Shown in pieces: positions 8,116 through 16,779 of a DNA stretch of 64,000 bases (its first letter is position 1; every line of letters begins with the position of its first letter). A program made the translations under genes and the position numbers. Source of the stretch: an uncultured Eubacteriales bacterium (GTDB taxonomy: Bacteria; Bacillota; Clostridia; Christensenellales; Borkfalkiaceae); the NCBI GenBank assembly GCA_905207235.1, contig CAJLKN010000011.1:1-64000 (forward strand), written 5' to 3'. The notes beneath the pieces are model-generated. The model was not told where the DNA came from and did no database searches. It was given only the letters and a program-made list of their open reading frames with translations.

Positions 8116-11052
8116 TTATTCCCAGCTCATTTCGATGCTGCCGATATAGGTGGCATTGTCGCCCACGGTACCGGTATGAAGCAGACCGAAGCCGCCGAAG
8201 GTGTTTTCGGTTATGTCTGCCACAAGGTCAACCTTTTCGGCGTAGCCCATTGCTGCAGCCGCTTCAGACTGAGGCTGGTCCGTTTCGACATGTGCATAGA
8301 GTTTGCTGCCTTCCGTCCAGACATGTATTGTGCATTCGGTGAGATATGTAGATGAACGGATGGGGTCGCTTATCTCCTTGCTCTTGCCGTCTGCGTGCTG
8401 CATGAGTACGAATTCGCAGCTGTCGCCGCTGGTTCTGTAAATTCTGAGGCCGTAACCCGTGAGAGTTTCGGTATCGAATTTAATCATAATATCCATGTAC
8501 TGATAGTCGGAGCCGAAGCCCTGCGAAGCCGTCTTGCCGGGCGCAACTTTGAGCGTTACGTCCATATCGCCGAAGGTTTCGCCGATAGGCGTGTACCTCA
8601 GTCTCGCGCCGCGCTGTATCTGGTAAATACCAGAGTAGTCGAGGAAGCCGTTCTTTGCGCCCGTGCCGTATGCCCAGGCGTCATTCGACGTAGTTGTCCA
8701 GTTGTTGACCTTCGCCGAATACTTGGTGCTTTCTTCCGTACCGTCGAGAGGAATGTAACCGGGCTGCGTGTCGGCGGGTATGTAACCGTCAACAGACCAC
8801 ATGCCTTGTATAACTTCAGGCTGAGCTGCCGTCGAGAACGTCGAGAAATCGGTTGCGAGCGTTTTGCTCGTCGTTATACCCTGCTGCGTAACCGCCGTAG
8901 GGCACACTACCGTAACGGGCTCCGCATAGTCGGAACGTATCGTCTTTGTTTCTATCGAAACTTTGAGATACTTGCCGACGTAAGCCTGTGTGAGAGGTAT
9001 AGACGTAAGTGGCGTATCGCCTCTGCCTACTGCGATTTCTATGGGGTTATCGCCGTTGGCATTGTCGCATATCGACCAGATAATTCTGGACATATCCGCT
9101 CTTCCGTCGAGTTCGAGAGTATAATCTACCTTAGCCGTGCCGTCCGCATTCTGCGAGATGACGGGCTGAGTTATGAATGTGGGTGCGGGAAGTATTGTAG
9201 GTCTTACCGTAATTGCCACAACGCCTTCAAGTCCCGATGCGTCCTTGGCAGTTACTATTACGGTAACAGTTTCTTCTTCCTGATTTACGCCCTCTATAAG
9301 GCAGGTCTTGCCGTCCTCGGAAGGGGTGAGTTTAACATACTTTTCATCGCCCTCTTCTATGGACCAGGTTACATCGCTTATCGCGTTGTAATCGGTGCTC
9401 TGAGGACCGAGCACGTCGTAGCCCGCAGTTACGGTATCTACGCCCGACTCAATAGTTGCAGTCGTGGTGTAAGACGTGCCGAACCAGGGATTTTCAGTCT
9501 TCGCCGTGTAAGCCTTCATAGACGTGGGTATATCCTGCGCTTCGAGCGCGGTTACCTTTTCCTTCTGTCCCAGAGGATCCCAGTCGTCGTTGCCGCGGAG
9601 AAGGTTGTAAACATTGTATATAACCGTGCCGTCGGTATCGGTAAGTTTGAACGCTTTGAGAGCTTCGGTACCCGTGAGGTCAACGCTCTTGTCGGCATCC
9701 TTGCCGCCGTTATCGAGTGCTATCGCCTTGCCGTTGTGGGTAACGTTGGAGTAATAGCTGCGGTATGTATCGCTTAAAATATCCGACCAGCCTATCGTAA
9801 CGGGAACGGTGTATTCGTCGGTGAACGAGCAGTCGATTACGGTGAAAGGACCTGCGCCCTTTGCAAGGTACTGCTCTACCTTATCCGTTACGTTGTAGTG
9901 CACGAGCTTCATCGTGCAGTCGAGAAGAGTTACGCCGCTCGAACCGCCCCAAGGCTTGCCGCTGTAAAATTCGAAATCACAGCCGAGGTAAACGGCTTTG
10001 GACGAACCGTTGAGCGAGTCGTCGGTGCTCTCCATATGGCAGTTGACGTAAAGCGCGCGCTCGCTGCTTATGAAGGGCATCATGTTGAGACGGCTTATAA
10101 ATCTTACGTTTTCGGCATAGAGTTTGTCGCCGCTGTAAGAGCCTATCTGACCCTGCGTAACGTTATTTGTTCTCTTTTCCCTGTTGAGTGAAGGGTCAAG
10201 AGGATATTCGAGATCGACGTTGCAGTAATCGCCGAACGTTATGTTCTTGAGCGTAAGTCCGTCGCCCGTGATGTTGAACATAGTCCAGTTGCCGCCGTCG
10301 AAGCCTTCGTTATGTCCATAGTTTGCCGCAATGACTACATTGCGCGCGTCGTCCGTAAGACCTATAATCTGAAGGTTTTCGCACGACTTTACTATTCCGT
10401 ATGCTTCCGAAGTGGAAGGCGAGTCGGGATTGTGTATCCAGTAAACGTAAGGTGCCACGTACATGACCATGGGGTCTTCTTCCGTGCCGTCCACGAGGTG
10501 GTCCATGGCCTGCTTGAAGGAGTTGTAAACGTTTGCATAGCCCTCAATCTCTTCGTCGGACAGTCTTCCGTCGACATATATAGCCTTTTCGCCTATTTCT
10601 ACGGTCTTTTCTTCGCCTTCATATCCGTAGGTAAACGACATGCCGTCCTTTGCGAGCGTTACGGGGAACTGCTCAACGACTTCCTCGATGGGCTCGGGTT
10701 CTTTTTCAGTAAACTTTGCGTAAAGGGTCATGTCTCCCTTTATCTGCGTGTTGAAGTTGAACAACGTCGTTCTGGCGCTGTCCGTGTACCAGCCGTTAAA
10801 ATCGAAATCTGTCTTTTCGGGAGACCAGTCAAACGCAAGATCCCCTTCCTTTACCGTCTGCTCTCTCAATTTGGTCGTGTTATCCTCACCGAGGAACGTA
10901 ACGGTGTAGTAATTTTCCATGACGACAGGCTGTTCTTCGCCTCCCTGCGTATTGTCCGCGGGCGGTGCGCACGAAGCCAGAACCGTCATGCCGAAAATGC
11001 CTGCGAGCATAACGCTCAGCAATTTCAGCTTTTTAGTCTTTGATCCTCTCAT
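8116..11052 (-). CDS. Large surface lipoprotein with pectinesterase-like beta-helix
   Basis: A 978-residue lipoprotein. I start it at the ATG at 11052, which has AGGAG about 7 nt upstream; the longer in-frame start at 11091 has no site. The N-terminus MRGSKTKKLKLLSVMLAG leads to a lipobox LASC at about residues 25-28. Residues about 45-115 form one Listeria-Bacteroides (InlB B-type) repeat, with FNGWYTD and LYAKFTE. Residues about 130-440 resemble a pectinesterase right-handed beta-helix, with ENLQIIGLTDD, LTLKNITFGDY and LYVNCHMESTDDSL. An Ig-like stretch follows, then a lectin-like C-terminal region (about 770-978). It probably acts on or binds pectin-type glycans at the cell surface. Catalytic activity is not certain, because I cannot confirm the aspartate pair of active esterases. 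Confidence 0.7.
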   Translation of the reverse strand: MRGSKTKKLKLLSVMLAGIFGMTVLASCAPPADNTQGGEEQPVVMENYYTVTFLGEDNTTKLREQTVKEGDLAFDWSPEKTDFDFNGWYTDSARTTLFNFNTQIKGDMTLYAKFTEKEPEPIEEVVEQFPVTLAKDGMSFTYGYEGEEKTVEIGEKAIYVDGRLSDEEIEGYANVYNSFKQAMDHLVDGTEEDPMVMYVAPYVYWIHNPDSPSTSEAYGIVKSCENLQIIGLTDDARNVVIAANYGHNEGFDGGNWTMFNITGDGLTLKNITFGDYCNVDLEYPLDPSLNREKRTNNVTQGQIGSYSGDKLYAENVRFISRLNMMPFISSERALYVNCHMESTDDSLNGSSKAVYLGCDFEFYSGKPWGGSSGVTLLDCTMKLVHYNVTDKVEQYLAKGAGPFTVIDCSFTDEYTVPVTIGWSDILSDTYRSYYSNVTHNGKAIALDNGGKDADKSVDLTGTEALKAFKLTDTDGTVIYNVYNLLRGNDDWDPLGQKEKVTALEAQDIPTSMKAYTAKTENPWFGTSYTTTATIESGVDTVTAGYDVLGPQSTDYNAISDVTWSIEEGDEKYVKLTPSEDGKTCLIEGVNQEEETVTVIVTAKDASGLEGVVAITVRPTILPAPTFITQPVISQNADGTAKVDYTLELDGRADMSRIIWSICDNANGDNPIEIAVGRGDTPLTSIPLTQAYVGKYLKVSIETKTIRSDYAEPVTVVCPTAVTQQGITTSKTLATDFSTFSTAAQPEVIQGMWSVDGYIPADTQPGYIPLDGTEESTKYSAKVNNWTTTSNDAWAYGTGAKNGFLDYSGIYQIQRGARLRYTPIGETFGDMDVTLKVAPGKTASQGFGSDYQYMDIMIKFDTETLTGYGLRIYRTSGDSCEFVLMQHADGKSKEISDPIRSSTYLTECTIHVWTEGSKLYAHVETDQPQSEAAAAMGYAEKVDLVADITENTFGGFGLLHTGTVGDNATYIGSIEMSWE

Positions 11053-11140
11053 CTTTTCGCTCCTATCATGAATTTTAAGGCGATGCGACAAGCCGCCTTA
11101 TTGCCGCTCAACGACCTCCGCATTTTCACCTCTTAATCAC

Positions 11141-11168
11141 ATAATAACAGCCATAAAAACGTTGTCAA
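11141..11168 (-). promoter_or_regulatory. Sigma-A-type promoter of the 8116-11052 lipoprotein gene
   Basis: On the minus strand TTGACA (plus 11163-11168) is separated by 16 nt from TATTAT (plus 11141-11146). It lies about 90 nt before the chosen start codon. Confidence 0.6.
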
Positions 11169-11613
11169 TAGGGTAAATCAAAATATTTTCACAGTTTTTC
11201 ACGCAAAAAGTCAGCCAAAACCACCTGCTGGCTTTTATAAACAAAATCGTATGGCGTAATTTGGCAATCATTGTTTAAATTATCAAAAACGCCTGAAATC
11301 AATAAAGGACCGCCGTAGCTTTTTATTGAATTTTTCCGTAAATAAAAAAGCTCCCGCGCGCAGAACTTGCGCGCGGGGCCCACAAAGGCAGTCTGTTCGT
11401 AGCAGGGATGGTGCACTGAACGAAGTTTACTTCCTCAATGGTCTATTGAATTGCAGACGGCGCGGCAAATTAAAGCGCCGTCAAAATAAGGAGCGAACAT
11501 TGACCGCGGCACGGACCGCACGCGTCAAAGATGATATCGCGTTAAAACAGACTCAGGATAAGACAGAGCTTGGCGCGTCGCATACGGCACTATGCGCCGC
11601 GCCTCAGACAAAA
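11169..11613. other. Intergenic region downstream of agrD
   Basis: About 445 bases with no convincing coding sequence. The only recognisable element is the hairpin at 11353-11378. Apart from that hairpin nothing was recognised. Confidence 0.4.
11353..11378 (-). terminator. Terminator of the agr transcript
   Basis: Stem CCCGCGCGCA with TGCGCGCGGG region; the minus strand continues with TTTTTTATTT. It lies about 240 nt past the agrD stop and is the first terminator after it. Confidence 0.65.
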
Positions 11614-11769
11614 TTATTTGTCTTCCTTTTCAGCCTGCTGTCTTAAAAGTTCTGCAGGAACTTTGGGCTGGTTGAACCATACACCGCATCTGCCTACGGA
11701 ACGTTCGCCCGCAGAACGAGCGATTTTTACGATAAGGCTCTGTTTTTTGTCGTTGTTTTGCATTTTCAT
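11614..11769 (-). CDS. agrD: AgrD-like cyclic lactone autoinducer pre-peptide
   Basis: A 51-residue peptide starting MKMQNNDKK. The ATG at 11769 has GGAGGT 7 nt upstream. An amphipathic basic N-terminal part (LIVKIARSAGERS) is followed by VGRCGVWF and then NQPKVPAELLRQQ with an acidic tail. This is the layout of AgrD-family precursors: a five-residue ring closed on a cysteine, then a tail ending in VPxEL that AgrB recognises. By alignment with AgrD of Staphylococcus the predicted thiolactone ring is CGVWF, preceded by a tail of unknown length such as VGR. It sits directly downstream of agrB, which supports the call. Ring size and tail length are inferred. Confidence 0.85.
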   Translation of the reverse strand: MKMQNNDKKQSLIVKIARSAGERSVGRCGVWFNQPKVPAELLRQQAEKEDK

Positions 11770-11925
11770 GTCAATACCTCCGCAAAAAAATTTGTAGCAC
11801 AATAATAATACAAATTTGTCGTTTAAGGGGGAATACAGCCTGACATGCGCTTTTTGCGGCTTTAAATGCAGACGCGAAAGTTATATATGATTTATTTGAC
11901 TTTTTATGCTTTTGACATAGAAAAA

Positions 11926-12528
11926 TCAATTTTTATCCGAGCTCGCGGAGGGCGCGCCGTAAACAATCTTGCCTGCCAGCATGGTTATGCATACGCTCGC
12001 GAGCGGATAAGCCATGGAAAAAGCCGCTCCGCAGCAGGGCAAAAGATAAAGGCATAATACGCTGAGCATGGTTACCGCGCCCGCCCCTACCGTGGCGAAT
12101 GCGTTGAGGCTTTTCGCCCTGGCCTCGGACACGGGGTTGTCGGGATGAACGACGGGCGCAAAGAGCATTGCGGGAAAAATGACGACGAAAGAGCATGCAA
12201 TCGCCGCTATATCGAGCGCGTGCGGCGGCACGAAATAAAGCATTACGACGAATACCGCATAGAAAAACATGAGCAGCGACATACAGCCCAGATGGCTCTT
12301 TGCGTGGTACCCGCCCATGCACCTGCGCGCCGCTATGAACACGACGGAAAATATCGCCGTCTGATAATAAAGGCGGAATATCAGCGCCGCGGCGAGCAGC
12401 AGAACAAAGTTGAATACCGTGGAAAGAAGCATTTCGAAGCAGTAAACATAAACTTCGAATTCTTTCTCTTCAATTTTTTTCCGCGCAATAAAAAAACGCG
12501 TTATCTTTTCGGCCAGCAGTTTAAACAT
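11926..12528 (-). CDS. agrB: AgrB-type peptide-processing membrane endopeptidase
   Basis: A 200-residue integral membrane cysteine protease that cleaves and cyclises the AgrD precursor. It carries the AgrB active-site block RRCMGGYHAKSHLGC, with H75 and C82 as the catalytic pair and arginines at 68-69, the same spacing as H77/C84 of Staphylococcus AgrB. About five or six hydrophobic segments surround it. It is followed 156 nt later by agrD and preceded by agrC. No clear Shine-Dalgarno precedes the ATG, and the start codon lies in the loop of an inverted repeat (12498-12548), so translation may be controlled. Confidence 0.93.
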   Translation of the reverse strand: MFKLLAEKITRFFIARKKIEEKEFEVYVYCFEMLLSTVFNFVLLLAAALIFRLYYQTAIFSVVFIAARRCMGGYHAKSHLGCMSLLMFFYAVFVVMLYFVPPHALDIAAIACSFVVIFPAMLFAPVVHPDNPVSEARAKSLNAFATVGAGAVTMLSVLCLYLLPCCGAAFSMAYPLASVCITMLAGKIVYGAPSASSDKN

Positions 12529-12548
12529 AACTGACTGAAAGATAACGC
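12498..12548 (-). promoter_or_regulatory. Inverted repeat enclosing the agrB start codon
   Basis: The plus-strand arm GCGTTATCTTTTC at 12498-12510 is complementary to GAAAGATAACGC at 12537-12548 with one bulged base. In the mRNA this gives a 12-bp stem with a loop of about 26 nt that contains the agrB ATG (12526-12528). It may control initiation or separate agrCA from agrBD expression; the function is inferred. Confidence 0.5.
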
Positions 12549-12632
12549 ATTAAGGTTTAATTTTCAAGTATCGGGGCGCAACGCACGCTTTTTACAGCCT
12601 GAAAGGCAATTAAAACGCGCACGGCTACACTT

Positions 12633-13925
12633 TTAAGCCCGACTGCCGACGAGCAGAACGCTCGCTTCGAACACATTGTTTTCGGAGGAAATTTCCAGCG
12701 TGCCGCCATATTTTTCAGCAATCGCGCGCACCTTTCTGAGCCCGAAGCCGTGCCCGAATTTATTCTCCTTGCTCGTTTCGCCCTCTTTGGGAACGGTGCC
12801 TTCATAGGGGTTGGACATTTCAATCGCCAGAAGATTTCCGCGCTGTTTGAAGTCAAGATTTATATACCTGCCCGAGGAAAGTTTGGAGCACGCTTCGCAG
12901 GCGTTGTCCAGAAGATTGCCTATCAGCACGCACAAATCAAGGCGGTCTATGTCGTCAAATCCCGCTATATAGCAAGTGCAGGAAAATTTTATATCCTTTT
13001 CCCTGAACAGCGCCGACTTTGAATTTATGAGCGCATCGACGGACGCGTCGCCCGTATAAACTATGCTCTGCATGGCGTTTACCGTGCGGCATATGCCGTC
13101 TATCCTCGCAGCCGCCTGCTCGTTGTCGGCTGATATGAGCTGGCGTATCGCAAACAGAGCATTTTTAAGGTCGTGCATTTCGCGCGCAGAAGCCGTCTGC
13201 TTTTCTATCACCGAAGCGGAGTACGCCGCCTCCATCTGAAGCTGCATTTTTTCCATCTCCAGGCGGCTCTGCTTTATGTTCTGCTTTGCATACTTTTCGA
13301 AAAGATAAAAAACATAAATATTCGAAACCGCCAGAAGGAGGCTCGCCACCGCGCCCGCCACGGCAAACACGGGGTCGGTGCTCGTGCCGAAACAACCTAT
13401 CAGCACAATGCCCACCGCAACCGTAACCAGAGGGAAAAGCGCAAAAAGCGCCGCCTGCCTTGCGGAAATTCTTATATCGGCGAACCTGAAACGGTGCTGA
13501 AAGACCTTTACGCCGAACAGTGCGAGCGATTTGGAGGCGAACACGCCCACCGTGTAATAGATGAGGCTGTCGCGTATGCCCGCAACCGTCATCGAGAAAA
13601 TCGCCGAGAGAAGAAACCCGACGATGAGTTCGCACAGGTTAATTAAAAGGAAGAAAACGACCACTCCCACGCAGCGCGCCTTTGCATCCACGTCGTAGAG
13701 GAATGAAAGGAATACTATAAAGACGAACAGGCAGACGAGCTTTACCCACGAGTCCGATATGTAATAATATATTACCGCGATGAGGGCGACGAAAGCCGCA
13801 TAACAGGCGAGGCGCAACCACACCGAAAACCGCTTGGCTTTTGCAAGCGCGCCGAAAAACACGCTTATGATGTACGCTTCAAAAATTACGCTGCAGACGT
13901 CCGCCGCAAAAAACATTTCTTTCAT
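12633..13925 (-). CDS. agrC: AgrC-type sensor histidine kinase (GHKL family)
   Basis: A 430-residue membrane histidine kinase. Residues 1-205 hold about six transmembrane helices, the usual peptide-sensing part of AgrC. A linker helix leads to the phospho-acceptor histidine H251 in AREMHDLKN, the short H-box of the HPK10/AgrC group. The GHKL ATPase domain follows, with LIGNLLDNACEA as N-box and GHGFGLRKV as G-box. Its start overlaps the agrA stop by 4 nt, showing translational coupling. It should phosphorylate AgrA when the cyclic peptide made by the downstream agrD and agrB accumulates outside. Function is well supported by context; ligand identity is inferred. Confidence 0.92.
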   Translation of the reverse strand: MKEMFFAADVCSVIFEAYIISVFFGALAKAKRFSVWLRLACYAAFVALIAVIYYYISDSWVKLVCLFVFIVFLSFLYDVDAKARCVGVVVFFLLINLCELIVGFLLSAIFSMTVAGIRDSLIYYTVGVFASKSLALFGVKVFQHRFRFADIRISARQAALFALFPLVTVAVGIVLIGCFGTSTDPVFAVAGAVASLLLAVSNIYVFYLFEKYAKQNIKQSRLEMEKMQLQMEAAYSASVIEKQTASAREMHDLKNALFAIRQLISADNEQAAARIDGICRTVNAMQSIVYTGDASVDALINSKSALFREKDIKFSCTCYIAGFDDIDRLDLCVLIGNLLDNACEACSKLSSGRYINLDFKQRGNLLAIEMSNPYEGTVPKEGETSKENKFGHGFGLRKVRAIAEKYGGTLEISSENNVFEASVLLVGSRA

Positions 13926-14662
13926 ATCAGTTTCCCCGCATTGTACCTGTTGAGTTCCGACATAAACTCATGCCTGTAACTCCGACTGACGGGAACTACC
14001 TTGTCGCCGCACGACAGCCGTATATTTTCCGCATCGACGGCGGCAACGTACTTTAAATTTACCAAAAAACTCTTGTGGCTCTTTACAAAGCCGAAGCCGG
14101 AAAGCCTCTTTTCGTACGAGGATATGTTGCCGTAATGCGACAATTCGCCGTCGCGGGTAACAATTTTTACCTGCTTGCGATAGACTTCGATAAAAATGAT
14201 GTCCCCCACCGCTATATGCCTTACTTCGCCTTCGGTTTTTACTTCCAGCTTATAGTGATTGCGGCGATAGAGCTGAACGGCTCTTTTTATGTCCTTTGCA
14301 AAATCTTCTTCGTTTATCGGCTTGCGAAGAAACTGAAACGAACCCAGACGGAATATTTCGGTTATATAGCTGGTATGACCGGTAACAAAAAAGACTATGC
14401 TGCCGTGCCGCATTTTTCTAAGCTGCCTTATAGTTTCGATGCCGTTGAGCTGTGCCAGCTCTATGTCCATAAAAATTATATCGGCGGGGTGAGTTTCAGC
14501 CGCATGCAGAAACTCTTCGCCGCTGCGGTAACATGCGACGTCGCAGGCGAAATTTTCAGGAAAATATTTTTCAAGAAGCGAACAGACGTTATCTATACAA
14601 ACCTGCTCGTCATCGCAAACCGCAACGCGTATTACCGATTTATCATCTGTGCAATCATTCAT
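13922..14662 (-). CDS. agrA: AgrA-type LytTR response regulator
   Basis: A 246-residue response regulator. The receiver domain has acidic residues CDDEQ near 16-20 and phospho-acceptor D66 in IIFMDIELAQ. The C-terminal LytTR DNA-binding domain (about 143-240) contains IIFIEVYRKQVKIVTRDGEL, FVKSHKSFLVNLKYV and VPVSRSYRHEF. I choose the ATG at 14662; the GTG at 14678 would lie at the expected transcription start of the promoter at 14683-14711. It is the first gene of the agr unit, with agrC overlapping its end. This order (A-C-B-D) differs from the staphylococcal B-D-C-A order. Confidence 0.92.
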   Translation of the reverse strand: MNDCTDDKSVIRVAVCDDEQVCIDNVCSLLEKYFPENFACDVACYRSGEEFLHAAETHPADIIFMDIELAQLNGIETIRQLRKMRHGSIVFFVTGHTSYITEIFRLGSFQFLRKPINEEDFAKDIKRAVQLYRRNHYKLEVKTEGEVRHIAVGDIIFIEVYRKQVKIVTRDGELSHYGNISSYEKRLSGFGFVKSHKSFLVNLKYVAAVDAENIRLSCGDKVVPVSRSYRHEFMSELNRYNAGKLI

Positions 14663-14682
14663 CTTTAATACCCGACGCACAG

Positions 14683-14711
14683 ATTATATCAACAAAACGC
14701 GAATTTTGCAA
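14683..14711 (-). promoter_or_regulatory. Promoter of the agr operon
   Basis: On the minus strand TTGCAA (plus 14706-14711), a 17-nt spacer and a perfect TATAAT (plus 14683-14688). The predicted start is near 14676, giving a leader of about 14 nt before agrA. Confidence 0.7.
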
Positions 14712-15061
14712 ATATATAAGACTTTTTGACGCCAAAAGAACAAAAAAATCTTAAATTAAATGTAAATAAGCCTTCAAAAATTTAAAAAAATGTCAAATTT
14801 GGAGTTTTTTTATTTCTATCGTTTCTCAAAAAATACCGTTCGCGGCGGCAACTCGCCTACACAAATCTTACCCCAAAAAATCGCAACACTTCCGTTGCCG
14901 AAGATTACCAAACCAAAATAATTATTTACAACCTACAATTCGTAATAATTAAAAACAGGCTGCGCCATTATTTTGGGCACAACCTGTTTGTTCTTAACTT
15001 TGTTACTCCGTGTTATAAATCTGAATAATTATACGCAGTAAAAATTTACAAAAGCGCAGTG
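14712..15061. other. Intergenic region upstream of agr
   Basis: About 350 AT-rich bases with no gene. LytTR-type direct repeats for AgrA would be expected here, but I cannot point to a convincing pair. The terminator at 14950-14989 lies at the right side. Confidence 0.4.
14950..14989 (-). terminator. Terminator of the small membrane-protein gene
   Basis: Imperfect stem AAACAGGCTGCGCC with GGCACAACCTGTTT; followed by TTTTTAATTA on the minus strand. It is 70 nt past the stop codon at 15062. Confidence 0.6.
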
Positions 15062-15289
15062 TTATTGATTAATGTTTTCTTCTTTTGGTTTTTCGTTTCC
15101 CTCAGTCTGCTTTTTACTCGCCATGAGGACATCAACGTATTCATCGTAACCGGAAAATTTCTCCAAATTAGCAACTACTACCATTTTATAAGCTATATGT
15201 ATTTTTAACATATAATATGTAATTAATGCCAGAACGCCACCTATAAGTATCCATATCATAAATACGCCGAACCAGCTTTCGAGTTGCAT
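15062..15289 (-). CDS. Small single-pass membrane protein, unknown
   Basis: A 75-residue protein with one long hydrophobic segment at about 8-30 (FMIWILIGGVLALITYYML) and a charged cytosolic tail rich in K and E ending in KPKEENINQ. The ribosome site is weak. A good terminator follows. It matches no family I know, and its position next to a small XRE regulator gives no clear hint of function. Confidence 0.5.
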   Translation of the reverse strand: MQLESWFGVFMIWILIGGVLALITYYMLKIHIAYKMVVVANLEKFSGYDEYVDVLMASKKQTEGNEKPKEENINQ

Positions 15290-15329
15290 AACGCCATAAA
15301 ATGTAAAATAAATATTATGAAAGGCTTAG

Positions 15330-15525
15330 GTGAAACTTAAAATCACTGAGAAAAATGAATAACATAAGTCAGAAAGAGTTTGCCGTCAGACTGAACACAA
15401 CGCAGCAACGGGTAAGCGAGTGGGAATGTAACAAAGTCGAACCATCATTGTTTAATATTATTAAAATTTTAAAATTGTACAACATTACATTTGAAGAACT
15501 CATTGACGGCATAAAATTAAATTAG
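15330..15525 (+). pseudogene. XRE-family helix-turn-helix regulator with 5' frameshift
   Basis: From the ATG at 15355 the frame reads MNNISQKEFAVRL and continues to a stop at 15523-15525 (56 residues), with TTQQRVSEWE and VEPSLFNIIKI. This is an XRE domain that lacks helix 1. The same frame read back to 15334 gives NLKSLRKMNNISQ, the missing helix 1, but a TGA at 15331 precedes it. A GTG at 15330 with AAAGG upstream lies one base out of frame. One extra A in the AAA at 15333-15335 would explain the break. The gene is therefore either a recent pseudogene, a sequencing error or a truncated protein starting at 15355. Confidence 0.6.
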
Positions 15526-15534
15526 ATGGCAGGA

Positions 15535-15566
15535 AAAAAGAGAAAGGGCAATTCCTTTCTCTTTTT
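15535..15566 (+). terminator. Terminator of the XRE regulator
   Basis: Perfect 13-bp stem AAAAAGAGAAAGG with CCTTTCTCTTTTT, loop GCAATT, immediately after the stop codon. Confidence 0.75.
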
Positions 15567-15817
15567 GTCGCCTTAGCCAGATACTTTTCGGCTATTATAT
15601 ATTTCTCACCAATGACAAACAAATGATAATGAACATAAATCCGCCAATGCGGTGGAGTAAGATTTGTATTTTAAAAAAATATTTGAATTTATACAGTTCC
15701 CCGCCGTTTTGCGCAAACGCGTTGTAAAGGCGATATAAAATGTTCGGCATAGTTTCAAATTTTTATCAGGCGTTCCCCGCATATGGTTTTATTTAAAAAC
15801 TTACATTGCGGCAAAAC

Positions 15818-15854
15818 AAAAGCCGACCGGGCAACACAGCCCGGTCGGCTTTTT
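15818..15854. terminator. Terminator of the glycan-utilisation operon
   Basis: Stem AAAAGCCGACCGGG with CCCGGTCGGCTTTT. T-rich sequence follows in both directions; on the minus strand it ends the unit that finishes with uxuB. Confidence 0.8.
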
Positions 15855-15911
15855 GTCAAATGAATTTCAGAAAATTATTATGTTAAAAGCATTGTTGACT
15901 TATGTGAGTAT

Positions 15912-16760
15912 TTATACGCCCGAATAAGCGTTAAAGCCGCCGTCTATGGGAAGGACAACGCCGTTGACGAAAGACGAAGCCTCTTCGCTTGCGAGGAATA
16001 TTACCGCGCCGATGAGCTCTTCCGCCTTGCCGAAGCGGTCCATGGGAGTGTTGCGCAAAATCTTTTCAGTGCGCGCCGTAGGCGTGCCGTCGTCGTTGAA
16101 CAACAATTTTTCGTTCTGCTTGGTTACAAAAAAGCCTGGAGCGATTGCGTTGCAACGTATGCCGACCTTGGAAAAATGGACGGCGAGCCACTGAGTAAAG
16201 TTGGAAATAGCCGCTTTCGCGCCGCTGTAAGCAGGTATTTTTGTGAGGGGAGTGAATGCGTTCATGGACGATATATTGATTATCGAGCAGCCGCTTTTGC
16301 CTATCATATCCTTTGCAAATTCCTGCGTGGGAAGAAGCGAACCCATATAGTTGAGATTGAAAACAAATTCAATGCCTTCGGGATCGAGGTCGAAGAAGGT
16401 TTTCATCTTGCCCACATCTTCTGGATTGAAAAATTCGTTGTCGGTGTTTGCTTTAGGATTGTTGCCGCCCGCGCCGTTTATCAGAATATCGCACTTGCCG
16501 AAATCTTTTAAAATTTCTTCGTGCGCCTTGCTGATAGATTGAGGTTCGAGGACGTTGCATGAATATGCCTTGGCAACAAGTCCCCTCGCCATGAAAGCAT
16601 CCTCAAAAGATTTTGCTTTTTCGTACGTGCGGTCGAGAAGCGCAACTTTTGCACCGCATTCGCACAGCGCTTCCGAGAGCATGGAACAAAGAACTCCGCC
16701 TGCTCCCGTTACAACTATAACCTTATCCTTCAATGCGCCTTCAAACTGAGGTAATTTCAT
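15912..16760 (-). CDS. uxuB: D-mannonate oxidoreductase, SDR family
   Basis: A 282-residue short-chain dehydrogenase/reductase. It shows the cofactor motif VVTGAGGVLCSML near residue 17, the structural motif NGAGG near 97 and the catalytic Ser-Tyr-Lys set: INISSMNAF, then YSGAK. The C-terminal end IDGGFNAYSGV is typical of the SDR-type fructuronate reductase of Bacillus and clostridia (YjmF/UxuB-like). It interconverts D-fructuronate and D-mannonate with NAD(H). It follows uxuA by 19 nt and is the last gene of the unit. GGGAG precedes the start. SDR fold is certain; substrate rests on similarity plus the uxuA neighbour. Confidence 0.9.
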   Translation of the reverse strand: MKLPQFEGALKDKVIVVTGAGGVLCSMLSEALCECGAKVALLDRTYEKAKSFEDAFMARGLVAKAYSCNVLEPQSISKAHEEILKDFGKCDILINGAGGNNPKANTDNEFFNPEDVGKMKTFFDLDPEGIEFVFNLNYMGSLLPTQEFAKDMIGKSGCSIINISSMNAFTPLTKIPAYSGAKAAISNFTQWLAVHFSKVGIRCNAIAPGFFVTKQNEKLLFNDDGTPTARTEKILRNTPMDRFGKAEELIGAVIFLASEEASSFVNGVVLPIDGGFNAYSGV

Positions 16761-16779
16761 ATCTGTATCTCCCTGATAA

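Larger units (their letters stand above)
15526..15911. other. Intergenic region between convergent units
   Basis: About 385 bases holding the terminators at 15535-15566 and 15818-15854. No gene is recognised between them. Confidence 0.4.

Noticed and set aside
8395..9777. A 460-codon plus-strand frame.
   Set aside because: Antisense shadow of the pectinesterase-like lipoprotein; composition rich in R, V and Y is typical of such shadows.
11189..11646. Frames of 75-106 codons between the lipoprotein promoter and agrD.
   Set aside because: They overlap the terminator at 11353-11378 or the agrD gene in antisense, and have no ribosome sites.
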